In this document: positions 17,224-25,619 of the stretch, piece after piece
Numbering within the stretch: position 1 is the stretch's first letter
How the letters are laid out: each line of letters opens with the position of its first letter
Assembly: GCF_001445655.1 (NCBI RefSeq)
Contig: NZ_LNBE01000004.1
Span: 3,378,420-3,442,419, forward strand
DNA: 64,000 bases
Direction: 5' to 3'
Source: Streptomyces roseifaciens
Lineage (GTDB): Bacteria; Actinomycetota; Actinomycetes; Streptomycetales; Streptomycetaceae
Program-made: the position numbers and the translations under genes
The notes under the pieces: generated by a model
The model's input: only the letters and a program-made list of their open reading frames with translations
Database searches by the model: none
Told to the model about the DNA's origin: nothing

Positions 17224-17541
17224 GTGCCGACTTACCAGTACCAGTGCACCGAGTGCGGCGAGGGCCTCGAGGCGGTGCAGAAGTTCACCGATGACGCCTT
17301 GACCGAGTGCCCCGGCTGCCAGGGGCGCCTGAAGAAGGTCTTCTCCGCGGTCGGCATCGTCTTCAAGGGCTCCGGCTTCTACCGGAACGACAGCCGTGGC
17401 TCGTCGTCCAGCAGCTCGCCCGCGAAGCCCTCGACGACTTCGACGACCTCGTCGTCCGCCTCGAAGAGCTCGGACACGAAGTCCCCGGCCTCCTCGACGT
17501 CCTCGTCGGCCACGGCCTCCACCGGCACGTCGGCGGCCTGA
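17224..17541 (+). CDS. FmdB-family zinc-ribbon protein
   Basis: 105 aa from GTG 17224 with AGGAGGAG upstream. The N-terminal 40 residues are the FmdB regulatory zinc ribbon: PTYQYQCTECGEGLE and ECPGCQGRLKKVF place four cysteines at 8, 11, 29 and 32 (CxxC...CxxC). GIVFKGSGFYRNDSR follows, conserved in the family, then a Ser/Thr/Lys/Ala-rich tail of about 45 residues with low complexity. The function is not established; the family was named for a putative regulator of formamidase or amidase genes. A near-perfect CIRCE operator just upstream suggests heat-shock or protein-folding control, which is unusual for this family as far as I know. Confidence 0.9.
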   Translation: MPTYQYQCTECGEGLEAVQKFTDDALTECPGCQGRLKKVFSAVGIVFKGSGFYRNDSRGSSSSSSPAKPSTTSTTSSSASKSSDTKSPASSTSSSATASTGTSAA

Positions 17542-17596
17542 CCGGTCGCGTCCGACACATCGGGCCGCCCCGGCCCGGCCGGAGCAGTTCTTCCCG

Positions 17597-17634
17597 CAGA
17601 GCCCTTCACCTCCCTCCGGAGGCGAAGGGCTCTG
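17597..17634 (+). terminator. Terminator after the FmdB-type gene
   Basis: CAGAGCCCTTC and its complement form an 11-bp stem extended by CCTC/GAGG pairs around a CTCC-type loop. Confidence 0.8.
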
Positions 17635-17668
17635 TGGCATGCCCTGACACGCCGTTAGGGTGACCCCC

Positions 17669-18520
17669 ATGGTCGAAATGCACAGTGCGCGTGCGGATAT
17701 AGGCGTCATCGGCGGGTCCGGTTTCTACTCCTTCCTGGAGGATGTGACCGAGGTCACGGTCATGACGCCGTACGGGTCGCCGAGCGACTCCGTCTTCGTC
17801 GGCGAGCTCGCCGGACGGAAGGTCGCCTTCCTCCCCCGCCACGGCCGCGGCCACCACCTGCCGCCCCACCGCATCAACTACCGGGCCAACCTGTGGGCCC
17901 TGCGCTCGCTCGGCGTGCGGCAGGTCCTCGCCCCGTGCGCGGTCGGCGGCCTGCAGCCGCAGTACGGGCCGGGCACGCTGGTCGTCCCCGACCAGCTCGT
18001 GGACCGGACGAAGGCGCGCGCACAGAGCTACTTCGACGGCGAGATGCTGCCCGACGGCCGGGTGCCCAACGTCGTCCACACCTCCTTCGCCGACCCCTAC
18101 TGCCCCACCGGGCGCGCGGTGGCGGTCGCGGTGGCGCGCGGGCACGGCTGGGAGCCGGTGGTGGACGGCGGCACGATGGTCGTCATAGAGGGGCCGCGCT
18201 TCTCCACCCGGGCCGAGTCGCGCTGGCACGCCGCCCAGGGCTGGACGGTCGTCGGCATGACCGGGCACCCCGAGGCCGTGCTCGCCCGCGAGCTGGAGCT
18301 CTGCTACACCTCGATGGCGCTGGTCACGGACCTCGACGCGGGCGCCGAGACGGGCCAGGGCGTCTCGCACGACGAGGTCATGCGGGTCTTCGGGGAGAAC
18401 GTGGGACGCCTGCGCGAGGTGCTCTTCGCGGCGGTCACGGCCCTGCCGGAGACCAAGGAGCGCAACTGTCTGTGCGCGGACGTGCACCGGGGCTGGGACC
18501 TGGGTATCGAACTGCCTTGA
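17669..18520 (+). CDS. mtnP: S-methyl-5'-thioadenosine phosphorylase
   Basis: 283 aa from ATG 17669 (GTG 17660 is an alternative). The signatures ADIGVIGGSGFYSFLEDV, TPYGSPSD, RHGRGHHLPPHRINYRANLW, GPRFSTRAESRWHA and VGMTGHPEAVLARELELCYT are those of MTAP/PNP class II phosphorylases. It cleaves 5'-methylthioadenosine with phosphate to adenine and methylthioribose-1-phosphate (methionine salvage and polyamine by-product recycling). No other salvage genes are adjacent. Confidence 0.93.
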   Translation: MVEMHSARADIGVIGGSGFYSFLEDVTEVTVMTPYGSPSDSVFVGELAGRKVAFLPRHGRGHHLPPHRINYRANLWALRSLGVRQVLAPCAVGGLQPQYGPGTLVVPDQLVDRTKARAQSYFDGEMLPDGRVPNVVHTSFADPYCPTGRAVAVAVARGHGWEPVVDGGTMVVIEGPRFSTRAESRWHAAQGWTVVGMTGHPEAVLARELELCYTSMALVTDLDAGAETGQGVSHDEVMRVFGENVGRLREVLFAAVTALPETKERNCLCADVHRGWDLGIELP

Positions 18521-18552
18521 TGACGGGGTCACCGGCCGAATATGGAATCCTC

Positions 18553-18625
18553 TATTCCGGAACATTCAGAGCATCCGGAAGATCCGGAACATCCAGAGCG
18601 TCCGGAACATCCCGGGCATTCGGCC
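18553..18625 (+). repeat. Degenerate CCGGAACATC repeats upstream of mscL
   Basis: Imperfect repeats of (A/G)TCCGGAACATCC spaced about 10-25 bp fill the leader of mscL. They may be a decayed tandem array; regulatory meaning is unknown. Confidence 0.5.
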
Positions 18626-18651
18626 GGAGACAGGACGAGAAAGGCTGTGCA

Positions 18652-19125
18652 GTGACGACGAGCAAGACCGGGGTCCTCGGCGGATTCAAGGCGTTCCTCA
18701 TGCGGGGCAACGTCATAGACCTCGCCGTCGCCGTCGTCATCGGCGCAGCGTTCACGAACATCGTGAACTCGGTGGTCAAGGGCGTGATCAACCCGGTGGT
18801 GGGGGCCTTCGGCACGAAGGACCTCGATCACTACGCGTCCTGCCTGAAGGGCCCCTGCGTCAAGAACGCGGCCGGTGAGGTCACCAAGGGCGTCTTCATC
18901 CAGTGGGGCTCGGTGCTCAGCGCGACCCTCACGTTCCTGATCACGGCCGCGGTCGTCTACTTCCTGATGCTGCTGCCGATGAAGCGCTGGCAGGACCGCC
19001 AGGCGGCCCGCACGCCGGCGGCCCCGGCCAAGGAGACCGAGCTGGAGCTGCTCAAGCAGATCCGCGACGCGCTCGTGGAGCAGCGCCGCGAGCCGGGCTC
19101 GGAGACGGTGCCGGCGCAGAGGTAG
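18652..19125 (+). CDS. mscL: Large-conductance mechanosensitive channel MscL
   Basis: 157 aa from GTG 18652, with GAGAAAGG upstream. The N-terminal helix and gate GGFKAFLMRGNVIDLAVAVV and IGAAFTNIVNSVVKGVINPV are the hallmark MscL region. A short periplasmic loop with two cysteines (CLKGPC) precedes the second membrane helix (LTFLITAAVVYFLMLLPM), and a charged coiled C-terminus (ELELLKQIRDALVEQRRE) completes it. It opens under membrane tension during hypo-osmotic shock. Length is slightly above the usual 130-150 aa. Confidence 0.95.
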   Translation: MTTSKTGVLGGFKAFLMRGNVIDLAVAVVIGAAFTNIVNSVVKGVINPVVGAFGTKDLDHYASCLKGPCVKNAAGEVTKGVFIQWGSVLSATLTFLITAAVVYFLMLLPMKRWQDRQAARTPAAPAKETELELLKQIRDALVEQRREPGSETVPAQR

Positions 19126-19146
19126 CCGCCGGCGGGGCCCGCGTCC

Positions 19147-19374
19147 TCAGATGTGGTGCGGCGGCTTCTCGTCCAGGAAGCGGGCCAGGTCCGCGGCGGA
19201 GCCACCACCGGCCGGCCGCTCGCCCCAGCCGCGGTCGGTGTCGTCCGAGGACTGCTGCGACAGCGGGTCGTCGAAGATCAGGGCGGCGGCTGCGGCGTTG
19301 CGCGGCCGCGGCGCGGGCTGCGAAGCGGTTCCGGCGCCGGCCTCGGGGGCGGTCTCGGGGGCGGTGTCACTCAT
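19147..19374 (-). CDS. Small Ala/Pro-rich conserved hypothetical protein
   Basis: 75 aa from ATG 19374. It is low complexity at the start (APETAPEAGAGTASQPAPRP) and better ordered at the end (LIFDDPLSQQSSDDTDRGWG and ADLARFLDEKPPHHI). It seems real because the C-terminal motif ends in a distinct, compositionally normal sequence and the gene fits exactly between mscL and ltrA. No function is known to me. Confidence 0.6.
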   Translation of the reverse strand: MSDTAPETAPEAGAGTASQPAPRPRNAAAAALIFDDPLSQQSSDDTDRGWGERPAGGGSAADLARFLDEKPPHHI

Positions 19375-19460
19375 ACGCCCAGGGTACGGGGCGGAGCCCG
19401 GCACCCCCGTCCGTACCGTTCCCGCGCGCGCACCGCGGCCTGCGCGGTGAGAATCGCCCC

Positions 19461-20672
19461 ATGAGCGAGGACGCGCCCCGCCCCCTGCCGGACGGCGGAC
19501 CGCCGCCCTCCCGCGTACTGCGCCGGATGACGGGCCGCGGGCGCGACGAGGAGCACCGGGCGGCCACGCCCCTGGAGCTCTTCTTCGACCTGTGCTTCGT
19601 CGTGGCGGTGGCCGTCGCGGGGCGGGAGCTCGTGCACGCGCTGGCCGAGGGGCACGCGGCGCACGGCGTGCTCGGCTACCTGATGATGTTCTTCACCATC
19701 TGGTGGGCGTGGATGAACTTCACCTGGTTCGCGTCCGCGTACGACACGGACGACGTCCTGTACCGGGTGGTGACGCTGGTCCAGATCGCCGGGGTGCTGA
19801 TCCTGTCGGCGGGCATCCCGCGGGCGTTCGACGACGGCAACTTCGCGGTGGTGTGGTTCGGCTACCTGGTGATGCGGCTGGCGCTGGTCTCGCAGTGGCT
19901 GCGGGCCGCGTTCTCCACGACGGGCGCGGAGCGGCGTACGGCGCTGAAGTACGCGGCCGGGGTGTGCGCGTGCCAGGTGGGCTGGCTGGGGGTGCTGTTC
20001 CTGCCCGACCGCGCCAAGCCGTGGGTGTTCCTCGTGATGGCCCTCCTGGAGATGGCGGTCCCGACCCTCGCCGAGATGACGCAGCAGACGGCCTGGCACC
20101 CGCACCACATCGCCGAGCGGTACGGGCTGTTCACCATCATCGTGCTGGGCGAGACGGTCTCGGCGGCCACGGTGGCCGTGCAGTCGGCGCTGGAGGAGAG
20201 CGAGGCGCTGGACGAGCTGCTGCCGATGGCGGCGGGCGGCCTGCTGCTGATCTTCGCCGCGTTCTGGATCTACTTCGCCGTCCCCATCCACCTGCACCTG
20301 GCCTCCAACCGGCAGGCGTTCCTGTGGGGCTACGGGCACTACCTCGTCTTCGGGTCGGCGGCCGCGATCGGCGCGGGCATCGAGGTGGCGATCGAACAGG
20401 CCGTCGGCAAGGCGCACATCTCCACGTTCGCGGCGTCGAGCACGGTGACGATCCCCGGGGCGCTGTTCATGTTCTCGGTCTGGCTGGTCCACTCCCGTCA
20501 CTACAAGCGGGGCCCGGCCCAGCAGTTGGTGCTCCCGGTGTCCGCGCTGGCCGTCCTGGCCTGCACGTTCGCGGGCGGCAACGCGGTGCTGCTGACGGGG
20601 GTGGTGGCGTCGGTGACGGTGGTGACGGGGGTCTGGTTGTCCACAAGGAACCCGCCGCTCGCCGAGGCGTGA
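19461..20672 (+). CDS. Low temperature requirement protein A (LtrA) family membrane protein
   Basis: 403 aa from ATG 19461. The opening TPLELFFDLCFVVAVAVAGR and the motif FTIWWAWMNFTWFASAYDTD are family signatures, and about 11-12 membrane segments follow, with HHIAERYGLFTIIVLGETV in the middle. The family is named from Listeria LtrA (growth at low temperature); the biochemical role is unknown. It is followed by the P1 peptidase gene after 13 bp, so they may be co-transcribed. Confidence 0.9.
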   Translation: MSEDAPRPLPDGGPPPSRVLRRMTGRGRDEEHRAATPLELFFDLCFVVAVAVAGRELVHALAEGHAAHGVLGYLMMFFTIWWAWMNFTWFASAYDTDDVLYRVVTLVQIAGVLILSAGIPRAFDDGNFAVVWFGYLVMRLALVSQWLRAAFSTTGAERRTALKYAAGVCACQVGWLGVLFLPDRAKPWVFLVMALLEMAVPTLAEMTQQTAWHPHHIAERYGLFTIIVLGETVSAATVAVQSALEESEALDELLPMAAGGLLLIFAAFWIYFAVPIHLHLASNRQAFLWGYGHYLVFGSAAAIGAGIEVAIEQAVGKAHISTFAASSTVTIPGALFMFSVWLVHSRHYKRGPAQQLVLPVSALAVLACTFAGGNAVLLTGVVASVTVVTGVWLSTRNPPLAEA

Positions 20673-20685
20673 TACGCATGGCTGT

Positions 20686-21780
20686 ATGACGAATGCACCC
20701 GCCCCCGGAGCCATGGACGCGCTCACCGACGTCCCCGGCATCCGCGTGGGACACGCGAGCCGCACCGGCCCCGGCGCGCTCACCGGCACCACCGTCATCC
20801 TCACCGCGGAAGGCGGCGCCGTGGCCGCCGTGGACGTCCGCGGCGGCGGCCCCGGCACCCGCGAGACCGACGCACTCGACCCGCGCAACCTCGTCCAGCG
20901 CGTGGAGGCCGTCGTCCTCACCGGCGGCAGCGCCTTCGGTCTCGACGCCGCGTCCGGCGTGATGGCCTGGCTGGAGGACTCCGGCCGCGGCTTCCGGGTC
21001 GGCCCCGACCCCGCGCAGGTCGTCCCCGTCGTCCCCGCCGCCGCCCTCTTCGACCTCGGCCGCGGCGGCGACTGGCGGGCCCGCCCCGACGCCGCGCTGG
21101 GCCGGGAGGCCGCCGAGGCCGCCGCCCGCGAGGACGTGGGGGCGCCCGTCGCGCAGGGCAACGTCGGCGCGGGCACGGGCGCGGTGGCCGGCGGCCTCAA
21201 GGGCGGGGTCGGCACGGCGAGCACCGTACTGCCCTCGGGGACGACGGTCGCGGCGCTGGCGGTCGTCAACGCCGCGGGCTCGGTGGCCGATCCGGCGACG
21301 GGCCTGTTGTACGCGCGGCTGTACGAGGGCGTCGTGGAGGTTCCGGAGAAGGAGCGGCACGAGGCCGCGCAGAGGCGGCTGGCCGCGGCCCGGGAGGAGT
21401 CCGCGAAGCGCTCGGCGTCGTCCGTCCGGCCGCCGCTCAACACCACCCTCGTGGTCGTCGCCACCGACGCCGCGCTCACCCGCGCGCAGGCGCAGAAGCT
21501 CGCGGGCACGGCACACGACGGCCTGGCACGCGCCATCCGCCCGGTGCACCTGCTCAACGACGGCGACACGGTGTTCGCCCTGGCCACGGGCGACCGCCCC
21601 CTGGTGGCCGAGGACGTCTTCGGCGACACGGCCGTCCTGCTGGCGGCCGGCGCGCTCAACGAGATCCTGGCGGCGGGCGCGGACGTCGTGACCCGCGCGG
21701 TGGCGAAGGGGGCACTCGCGGCGCAATCGGTGGACGGGCCGGGAGGGGTGTTTCCGTCGTACGGGGAGCTGTACGGGTAG
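20686..21780 (+). CDS. P1-family Ntn-type aminopeptidase/amidohydrolase (DmpA/NylC-like)
   Basis: 364 aa. DALTDVPGIRVGHAS, TVILTAEGGAVAAVDVRGGG and LTGGSAFGLDAASGVM are typical of the DmpA fold. The auto-processing site is expected at PPLNTTLVVVATDAAL, where Thr would be the new N-terminal nucleophile after cleavage behind Asn, as in the nylon hydrolase NylC; DmpA and BapA use Ser instead. The family hydrolyses N-terminal beta- or D-amino acid peptides or amide oligomers. The physiological substrate is unknown. It lies 13 bp after ltrA. Confidence 0.88.
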   Translation: MTNAPAPGAMDALTDVPGIRVGHASRTGPGALTGTTVILTAEGGAVAAVDVRGGGPGTRETDALDPRNLVQRVEAVVLTGGSAFGLDAASGVMAWLEDSGRGFRVGPDPAQVVPVVPAAALFDLGRGGDWRARPDAALGREAAEAAAREDVGAPVAQGNVGAGTGAVAGGLKGGVGTASTVLPSGTTVAALAVVNAAGSVADPATGLLYARLYEGVVEVPEKERHEAAQRRLAAAREESAKRSASSVRPPLNTTLVVVATDAALTRAQAQKLAGTAHDGLARAIRPVHLLNDGDTVFALATGDRPLVAEDVFGDTAVLLAAGALNEILAAGADVVTRAVAKGALAAQSVDGPGGVFPSYGELYG

Positions 21781-21830
21781 CGGGGCGGGCCTGAGTACTG
21801 CCCGCGAGCGGGCTGCCGAAGAGAGCTGCG

Positions 21831-21955
21831 GCAACGCGCCCCGGCTACCGACGTCGGCTGAGGTCCCGCGCCCGATACGGGTCCGCAGCGGCAACGCGCC
21901 CCGATAAGGGGCGCGGGGAACTGCGCGACAAGCCACGTACGACCCGCAGCCGACA
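21831..21955 (+). repeat. Streptomyces intergenic repeat with hairpin
   Basis: GCGGCAACGCGCCCCG occurs twice (about 21829 and 21887). The second copy forms the hairpin CGCCCC-GATAA-GGGGCG followed by CGGGGAACTGCGCGACAAGC, which I recognise as a repeated element behind many Streptomyces genes. It probably terminates the upstream operon. Confidence 0.65.
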
Positions 21956-21989
21956 GACCGGGGGTGCCCGGCGGAACCGCCGGGAAGGC

Positions 21990-22757
21990 TCACACCCCGG
22001 CCGCGCCCAACAGCGAACCGGCCGCGTAGGTCACCGCCATGGCGAGCGCACCCCCGCCCGCGTTGCGCAACATCGCCCGCCCCGCCGGAGCGTCCCCCAT
22101 CCGCGCACTCCCCCACCCGCACAGCACGAGCGCCGCGAGCACCGCCACGACCGTGACCGCCAACCGCAGGTGCGCCGGCGGCAGGACGATGGCGAGCAGC
22201 GGCAGCAGCGACCCGGCCGTGAAGGCCAGGAAGCTCGCCCCGGCGGCCTGCCAGGGACTGGTGAGCTCGTCGGGGTCGATGCCGAGCTCCACCTCGGCGT
22301 GCGCGCGGAGCGCATCGTGCTCGGTGAGCTGCTCGGCGACCTCGCGGGCGAGTTCGCCGGTGAGCCCCTTGTCCTCCAGGAGCTCGGTGAGCTCGTCGAG
22401 TTCGGCCTGCGGGGCGGTGGCGAGCTCGCGGCGCTCCAGGGCGAGGGCGGCCTGCTCGGAGTCGCGCTGGGTGCTCACCGAGACGTACTCGCCGGCCGCC
22501 ATGGACATGGACCCGGCCAGCAGCCCGGCGAGCCCGGCCGTCAGCAGCGTGCCGCGCGCGTCGGTGGCGCCGGCGACGCCGACGACGAGGCCGGCCGTGG
22601 AGACGACGCCGTCGTTGGCGCCGAGGACGGCGGCCCGCAGCCGGTTGAGGCGGTTGCCGAGGGCGCCCTCGTGCGGCTCGTGGTGGCTGGTGGGGTCCGC
22701 AGGACCGGTGGAACCGGCGGGATCGGTGGGATCGGTGGGGGGCGGCTCATCGCTCAC
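21990..22757 (-). CDS. VIT1/CCC1-family transporter
   Basis: 255 aa. After a proline-rich head of 30 residues comes LRAAVLGANDGVVSTAGLVV and AAGEYVSVSTQRDSEQAAL, the conserved cytoplasmic-face motif of VIT1/CCC1 iron or manganese transporters. A charged segment of about 70 residues (metal-binding cytoplasmic region, Glu-rich) separates the two halves, and there are about five membrane helices in all. The predicted role is Fe2+/Mn2+ export or storage. It is 28 bp downstream of the methyltransferase on the same strand. Confidence 0.87.
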   Translation of the reverse strand: MSDEPPPTDPTDPAGSTGPADPTSHHEPHEGALGNRLNRLRAAVLGANDGVVSTAGLVVGVAGATDARGTLLTAGLAGLLAGSMSMAAGEYVSVSTQRDSEQAALALERRELATAPQAELDELTELLEDKGLTGELAREVAEQLTEHDALRAHAEVELGIDPDELTSPWQAAGASFLAFTAGSLLPLLAIVLPPAHLRLAVTVVAVLAALVLCGWGSARMGDAPAGRAMLRNAGGGALAMAVTYAAGSLLGAAGV

Positions 22758-22785
22758 GAGCCGAGGTTCCCACCGATCCCGGTGG

Positions 22786-23571
22786 TCACCCGGGCAGGCA
22801 CACCCGGATCTTCGACTGTCCGTGCGGCCGCTTCTCCCAGTCGTCCATGAAGCGGGCCTGCAGCCCGTGCTTCTCGGCGAGGGCGACGAGGGTGCCGGTG
22901 CGGTAGTAGAAGTCCTCGCGGAGCACCTGGTGTTCGGCGCCCTCCGTACGGTCGAACGTGAAGTCGAAGAAGCCGCCGGGGGCGAGGATCCGGCCGACGT
23001 GGGCCAGGCACTCCTCGATCACCTCGATGGGCGAGTGCGAGAACACGCTGTGCGCGTGGACGATGTCGAAGTGCGCGTCGGGGAGGAAGTCCAGGGTGAG
23101 GTTCTGGGTGATGGTGAGGTGCGGCAGCTTCTCCTGGAGCCCGTAGTCGGTCAGGGTCCGCTTGGCGGAGATGAGGATGTCGGGCGAGATGTCGATGCCG
23201 TAGTAGTTGCCGGCGTCGAGGTAGTCGATGAAGAGCCGGCCCGCCCGGAGGTTGCCGCAGCCGATGTCGAGCATGCGGTGGCGCGGGGTGAGGCCGTGCT
23301 CCTTGAGGTAGTCGAACTGCATCTTCCCGAGGGCGAGCCAGCGGTCGTGGCTCTTGCTGCCGACGGCGGCCTCGGGGCTGCGGGCGGTGTCGGAGGCCAT
23401 CACCGCGCGGTAGTAGTCGACGTGGTCGGGGTGCTTGAGGCGGAGCCAGCCGTCGCGGGCGGTGCGCTTGAGGTAGGGGGCGATGCGGGCGGGGTGGGTC
23501 ACCGCGTAACGGACCTTGTGGGAGAGGTTGCTGCGGTTCTTGAGCAGTGCGGTTGCTTTGCGCGAGGACAC
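22786..23571 (-). CDS. Class I SAM-dependent methyltransferase
   Basis: 261 aa from GTG 23571 with GGAGGTC upstream. The SAM-binding motif I is MLDIGCGNLRAGRLFIDYL, followed by YYGIDISPDILISAK (acidic motif II) and FDIVHAHSVFSHSPIEVIEE (motif post-I to IV). The N-terminal 90 residues are helical and basic (RIAPYLKRTARDGWLRLKHP), perhaps substrate binding. The acceptor is unknown; small-molecule or lipid methyltransferases share this layout. It lies between an ABC operon and a VIT1 transporter, both on the same strand. Confidence 0.85.
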   Translation of the reverse strand: MSSRKATALLKNRSNLSHKVRYAVTHPARIAPYLKRTARDGWLRLKHPDHVDYYRAVMASDTARSPEAAVGSKSHDRWLALGKMQFDYLKEHGLTPRHRMLDIGCGNLRAGRLFIDYLDAGNYYGIDISPDILISAKRTLTDYGLQEKLPHLTITQNLTLDFLPDAHFDIVHAHSVFSHSPIEVIEECLAHVGRILAPGGFFDFTFDRTEGAEHQVLREDFYYRTGTLVALAEKHGLQARFMDDWEKRPHGQSKIRVCLPG

Positions 23572-23599
23572 GGGCGGGACCTCCGTGGTCAGGAGAGGT

Positions 23600-23662
23600 G
23601 GCAGCGGGTTACGGGGCAGGGAGTTACGGGGGCAGCGGGATACGGGGGCAGCGGGTTACGGG
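23600..23662. repeat. 16-bp tandem repeat over the permease stop
   Basis: Four near-identical copies of GGCAGCGGGTTACGGG (one with a 1-bp deletion). The last contains TTA, the complement of the permease TAA stop (23656-23658), so the repeat seems to have grown from the 3' end of the gene. Confidence 0.8.
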
Positions 23663-24636
23663 AGGGGACGGCGCTTCAGCACGATGCAGACGACCGCTAT
23701 GAGGGCGGCGGCGAGGCCGAGGAAGATGCCGGTCTCGATCCACTGGAAGGACCAGAAGTCGCTGCTGGGGTAGACCGTGCGGTAGCGGCCGGTGAAGCCC
23801 TTCTGGGCCATGCACGTCTTGAGGTCGGGCAGGCCCTCGCCCCAGGGGCAGGCGTCCGCGATCGCGTGTTTGCGGCCCGCGGCGTCGACGAAGCCGAACT
23901 CGCCCGTCGACCAGCCGCTGCCGATCTCCCGGCGGGGCGCGTCGCCCTGGCTGAGCCACACCTGCGGCGGGAACCAGTCGGAGCGGAAGCTGTTGAGCGC
24001 GAACCGTACGGCCACGACGGCGCCGAGCACGGCGGCCATCGCGGGCAGCGTGCGCCGGATGAGCAGGCCGGCGGCCGTACCGGCGGCGAGGCCGAAGAAG
24101 GCGCAGGCCACGGCGGCGGGGCCGGTGGCGTTGAAGATGTAGCCGTCGTGCCAGTAGAGGCCGTCGAGCATGTTGGCGATCGGCGACCACCACCAGGCGA
24201 CGAGCGCGGCGAGGACGGCCGAGCCGAGCACGGTGCAGAGGGCGGCGAGTGCGAAGCGGGTGGCGAACCAGCGGCGGACGCCGACGCCCTGGGTGAGGGC
24301 GAGCTTCCACGTACCGCTCTCCAGCTCGCGGCCGATGAGCGGGGCGCCCCAGAAGATGCCGATGAGGACGGGCACGGCGGTGCTGAGGGAGCCGAGGGTG
24401 CGGAGGGGGCCGGTGTTGTCGTCCAGCAGCTTGCGGGCCGCCTCGCCGGTGGCCCCGTCCTGGCAGTCGCCGTCCCAGCCCTTGCAGCCGGCGGTGTCGA
24501 TGTGGTGGCTGCTGATGAAGTCCGTCATGTCCATGCGCATGACGACCACCCAGGCCGTGACGGCGAGGAGGACGGCGGCGCCGGTCAGTATCAGGGCGCG
24601 CTGCTGGCGCCAGGCCAGCCAGAGGGTGCCTTTCAT
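23656..24636 (-). CDS. ABC-2 type transporter permease
   Basis: 326 aa from ATG 24636, overlapping the ATPase stop by 4 nt. Six membrane segments are visible, starting LILTGAAVLLAVTAWVV. A long extracytoplasmic loop after the first helix contains two cysteines (CKGWDGDC), and another with CPWGEG and TCMAQKG lies before the last helix (GIFLGLAAALIAVVCIVLKR). GRELESGTWKLALTQGV is the coupling motif typical of ABC-2 permeases. It pairs with the adjacent ATPase, and export of a lipid-active or antibiotic compound is likely. The repeats described downstream cover its stop. Confidence 0.88.
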   Translation of the reverse strand: MKGTLWLAWRQQRALILTGAAVLLAVTAWVVVMRMDMTDFISSHHIDTAGCKGWDGDCQDGATGEAARKLLDDNTGPLRTLGSLSTAVPVLIGIFWGAPLIGRELESGTWKLALTQGVGVRRWFATRFALAALCTVLGSAVLAALVAWWWSPIANMLDGLYWHDGYIFNATGPAAVACAFFGLAAGTAAGLLIRRTLPAMAAVLGAVVAVRFALNSFRSDWFPPQVWLSQGDAPRREIGSGWSTGEFGFVDAAGRKHAIADACPWGEGLPDLKTCMAQKGFTGRYRTVYPSSDFWSFQWIETGIFLGLAAALIAVVCIVLKRRPLP

Positions 24637-25541
24637 GCGGCGGCCTCGGCAGCGGGTGCGGGGGTGCGGTCGGAACGCAGGTAGGCGAGCAAGAGGTCTT
24701 CCAGAGAGGGGCTTTCGGCGATCCACCGGTCGCCGGGGATCGGTCCGGTGTGGCGGAGAAGGGCATGCACCTGCCGCCCGGTGACGGTGGCCTCGACGAC
24801 GCCGGCGCGGTCGATCGCGGACGGCAGGCCGTCGTCCGTGGACGGGTCGGCGAGCCCGCTGATGCGGACGTGAGCGTCGCACAGCTGCTGGGCGTCGCCG
24901 TCCAGCCGTACGGCGCCGTGCTTGAGCAGCAGGACGTGGTCGCAGGCGTTCTCCAGCTCGGAGAGCACGTGGGAGGACATGACGACGGTGATGCCGCGGT
25001 CGGCGACCTCCGCCATGACCAGCCCCATGGCCTCGATGCGCACGAGCGGGTCGAGGTCGGCGAGCGGCTCGTCCAGGAGCAGCAGGTCGGGGCGCTTGCC
25101 GAAGGCGAGGGCGAGCGCGACGCGGGTGGCCTGGCCCTGGGAGAGGGCGCCGACGCGGGCGTCGAGGGAGATGTTCCCGGCGCGGACGATGCGCTCGGCG
25201 GCGGCCCCGTCCCAGTCGCGGTTGAGCTCGCGGCCGAAGCGCAGGGTTTCGTCGACGGTGAAGCGGGGGTAGAGCGGCTTGTCCTGGGCGAGGAAGGCGA
25301 TGCGGTCGCGGGCGGCCGGGCCGGTCGGCTCGGCGCCGAAGACGCGGAGCTCGCCGGCGGTGGGCCGGAGCAGGCCGGTGGCCAGGTGGAACAGGGTGCT
25401 CTTGCCCGCACCGTTGGGGCCGACGAGGGCGGTGATCCGCCCGGCGGGCAGGGCGAAGTCGCAGTCGCGGAGCGCCCAGCCACCGCGGAACCTCCGTCCC
25501 AGGCGCGTCGCCCGCAGGGCGGTGGTGGGGTCGTCGGTCAC
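24633..25541 (-). CDS. ABC transporter ATP-binding protein
   Basis: 302 aa from GTG 25541 (GGAGGAA six bases upstream). Walker A is ALVGPNGAGKSTLFHLATGL, the Q loop is FLAQDKPLYP, the signature is LSQGQATRVALALAFG, Walker B is LLLLDEPLADLDP, and the H loop is ITVVMSSHVLSELE. The C-terminal 80 residues are typical of the BcrA/YtrB subfamily. It energises the coupled permease. The gene lies downstream of a YtrA-type GntR regulator, matching the organisation of Bacillus ytr operons. Confidence 0.92.
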   Translation of the reverse strand: MTDDPTTALRATRLGRRFRGGWALRDCDFALPAGRITALVGPNGAGKSTLFHLATGLLRPTAGELRVFGAEPTGPAARDRIAFLAQDKPLYPRFTVDETLRFGRELNRDWDGAAAERIVRAGNISLDARVGALSQGQATRVALALAFGKRPDLLLLDEPLADLDPLVRIEAMGLVMAEVADRGITVVMSSHVLSELENACDHVLLLKHGAVRLDGDAQQLCDAHVRISGLADPSTDDGLPSAIDRAGVVEATVTGRQVHALLRHTGPIPGDRWIAESPSLEDLLLAYLRSDRTPAPAAEAAA

Positions 25542-25571
25542 GTTGTCTTCCTCCAGCGTCTGCGTCTTTGC

Positions 25572-25619
25572 CTGCACGTCTGTCTGCGCGTCTGTCTGCG
25601 CGTCTGTCTGCGCATCTGT
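25572..25619. repeat. 12-bp tandem repeat between regulator and ABC genes
   Basis: Four copies of CTGCGCGTCTGT (two exact, two with a single change) and a diverged fifth at about 25560 lie between the GntR stop (25620-25622) and the ATPase start. Twelve bp is a multiple of three, so no frame effect is expected, but spacing would change. Confidence 0.85.
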
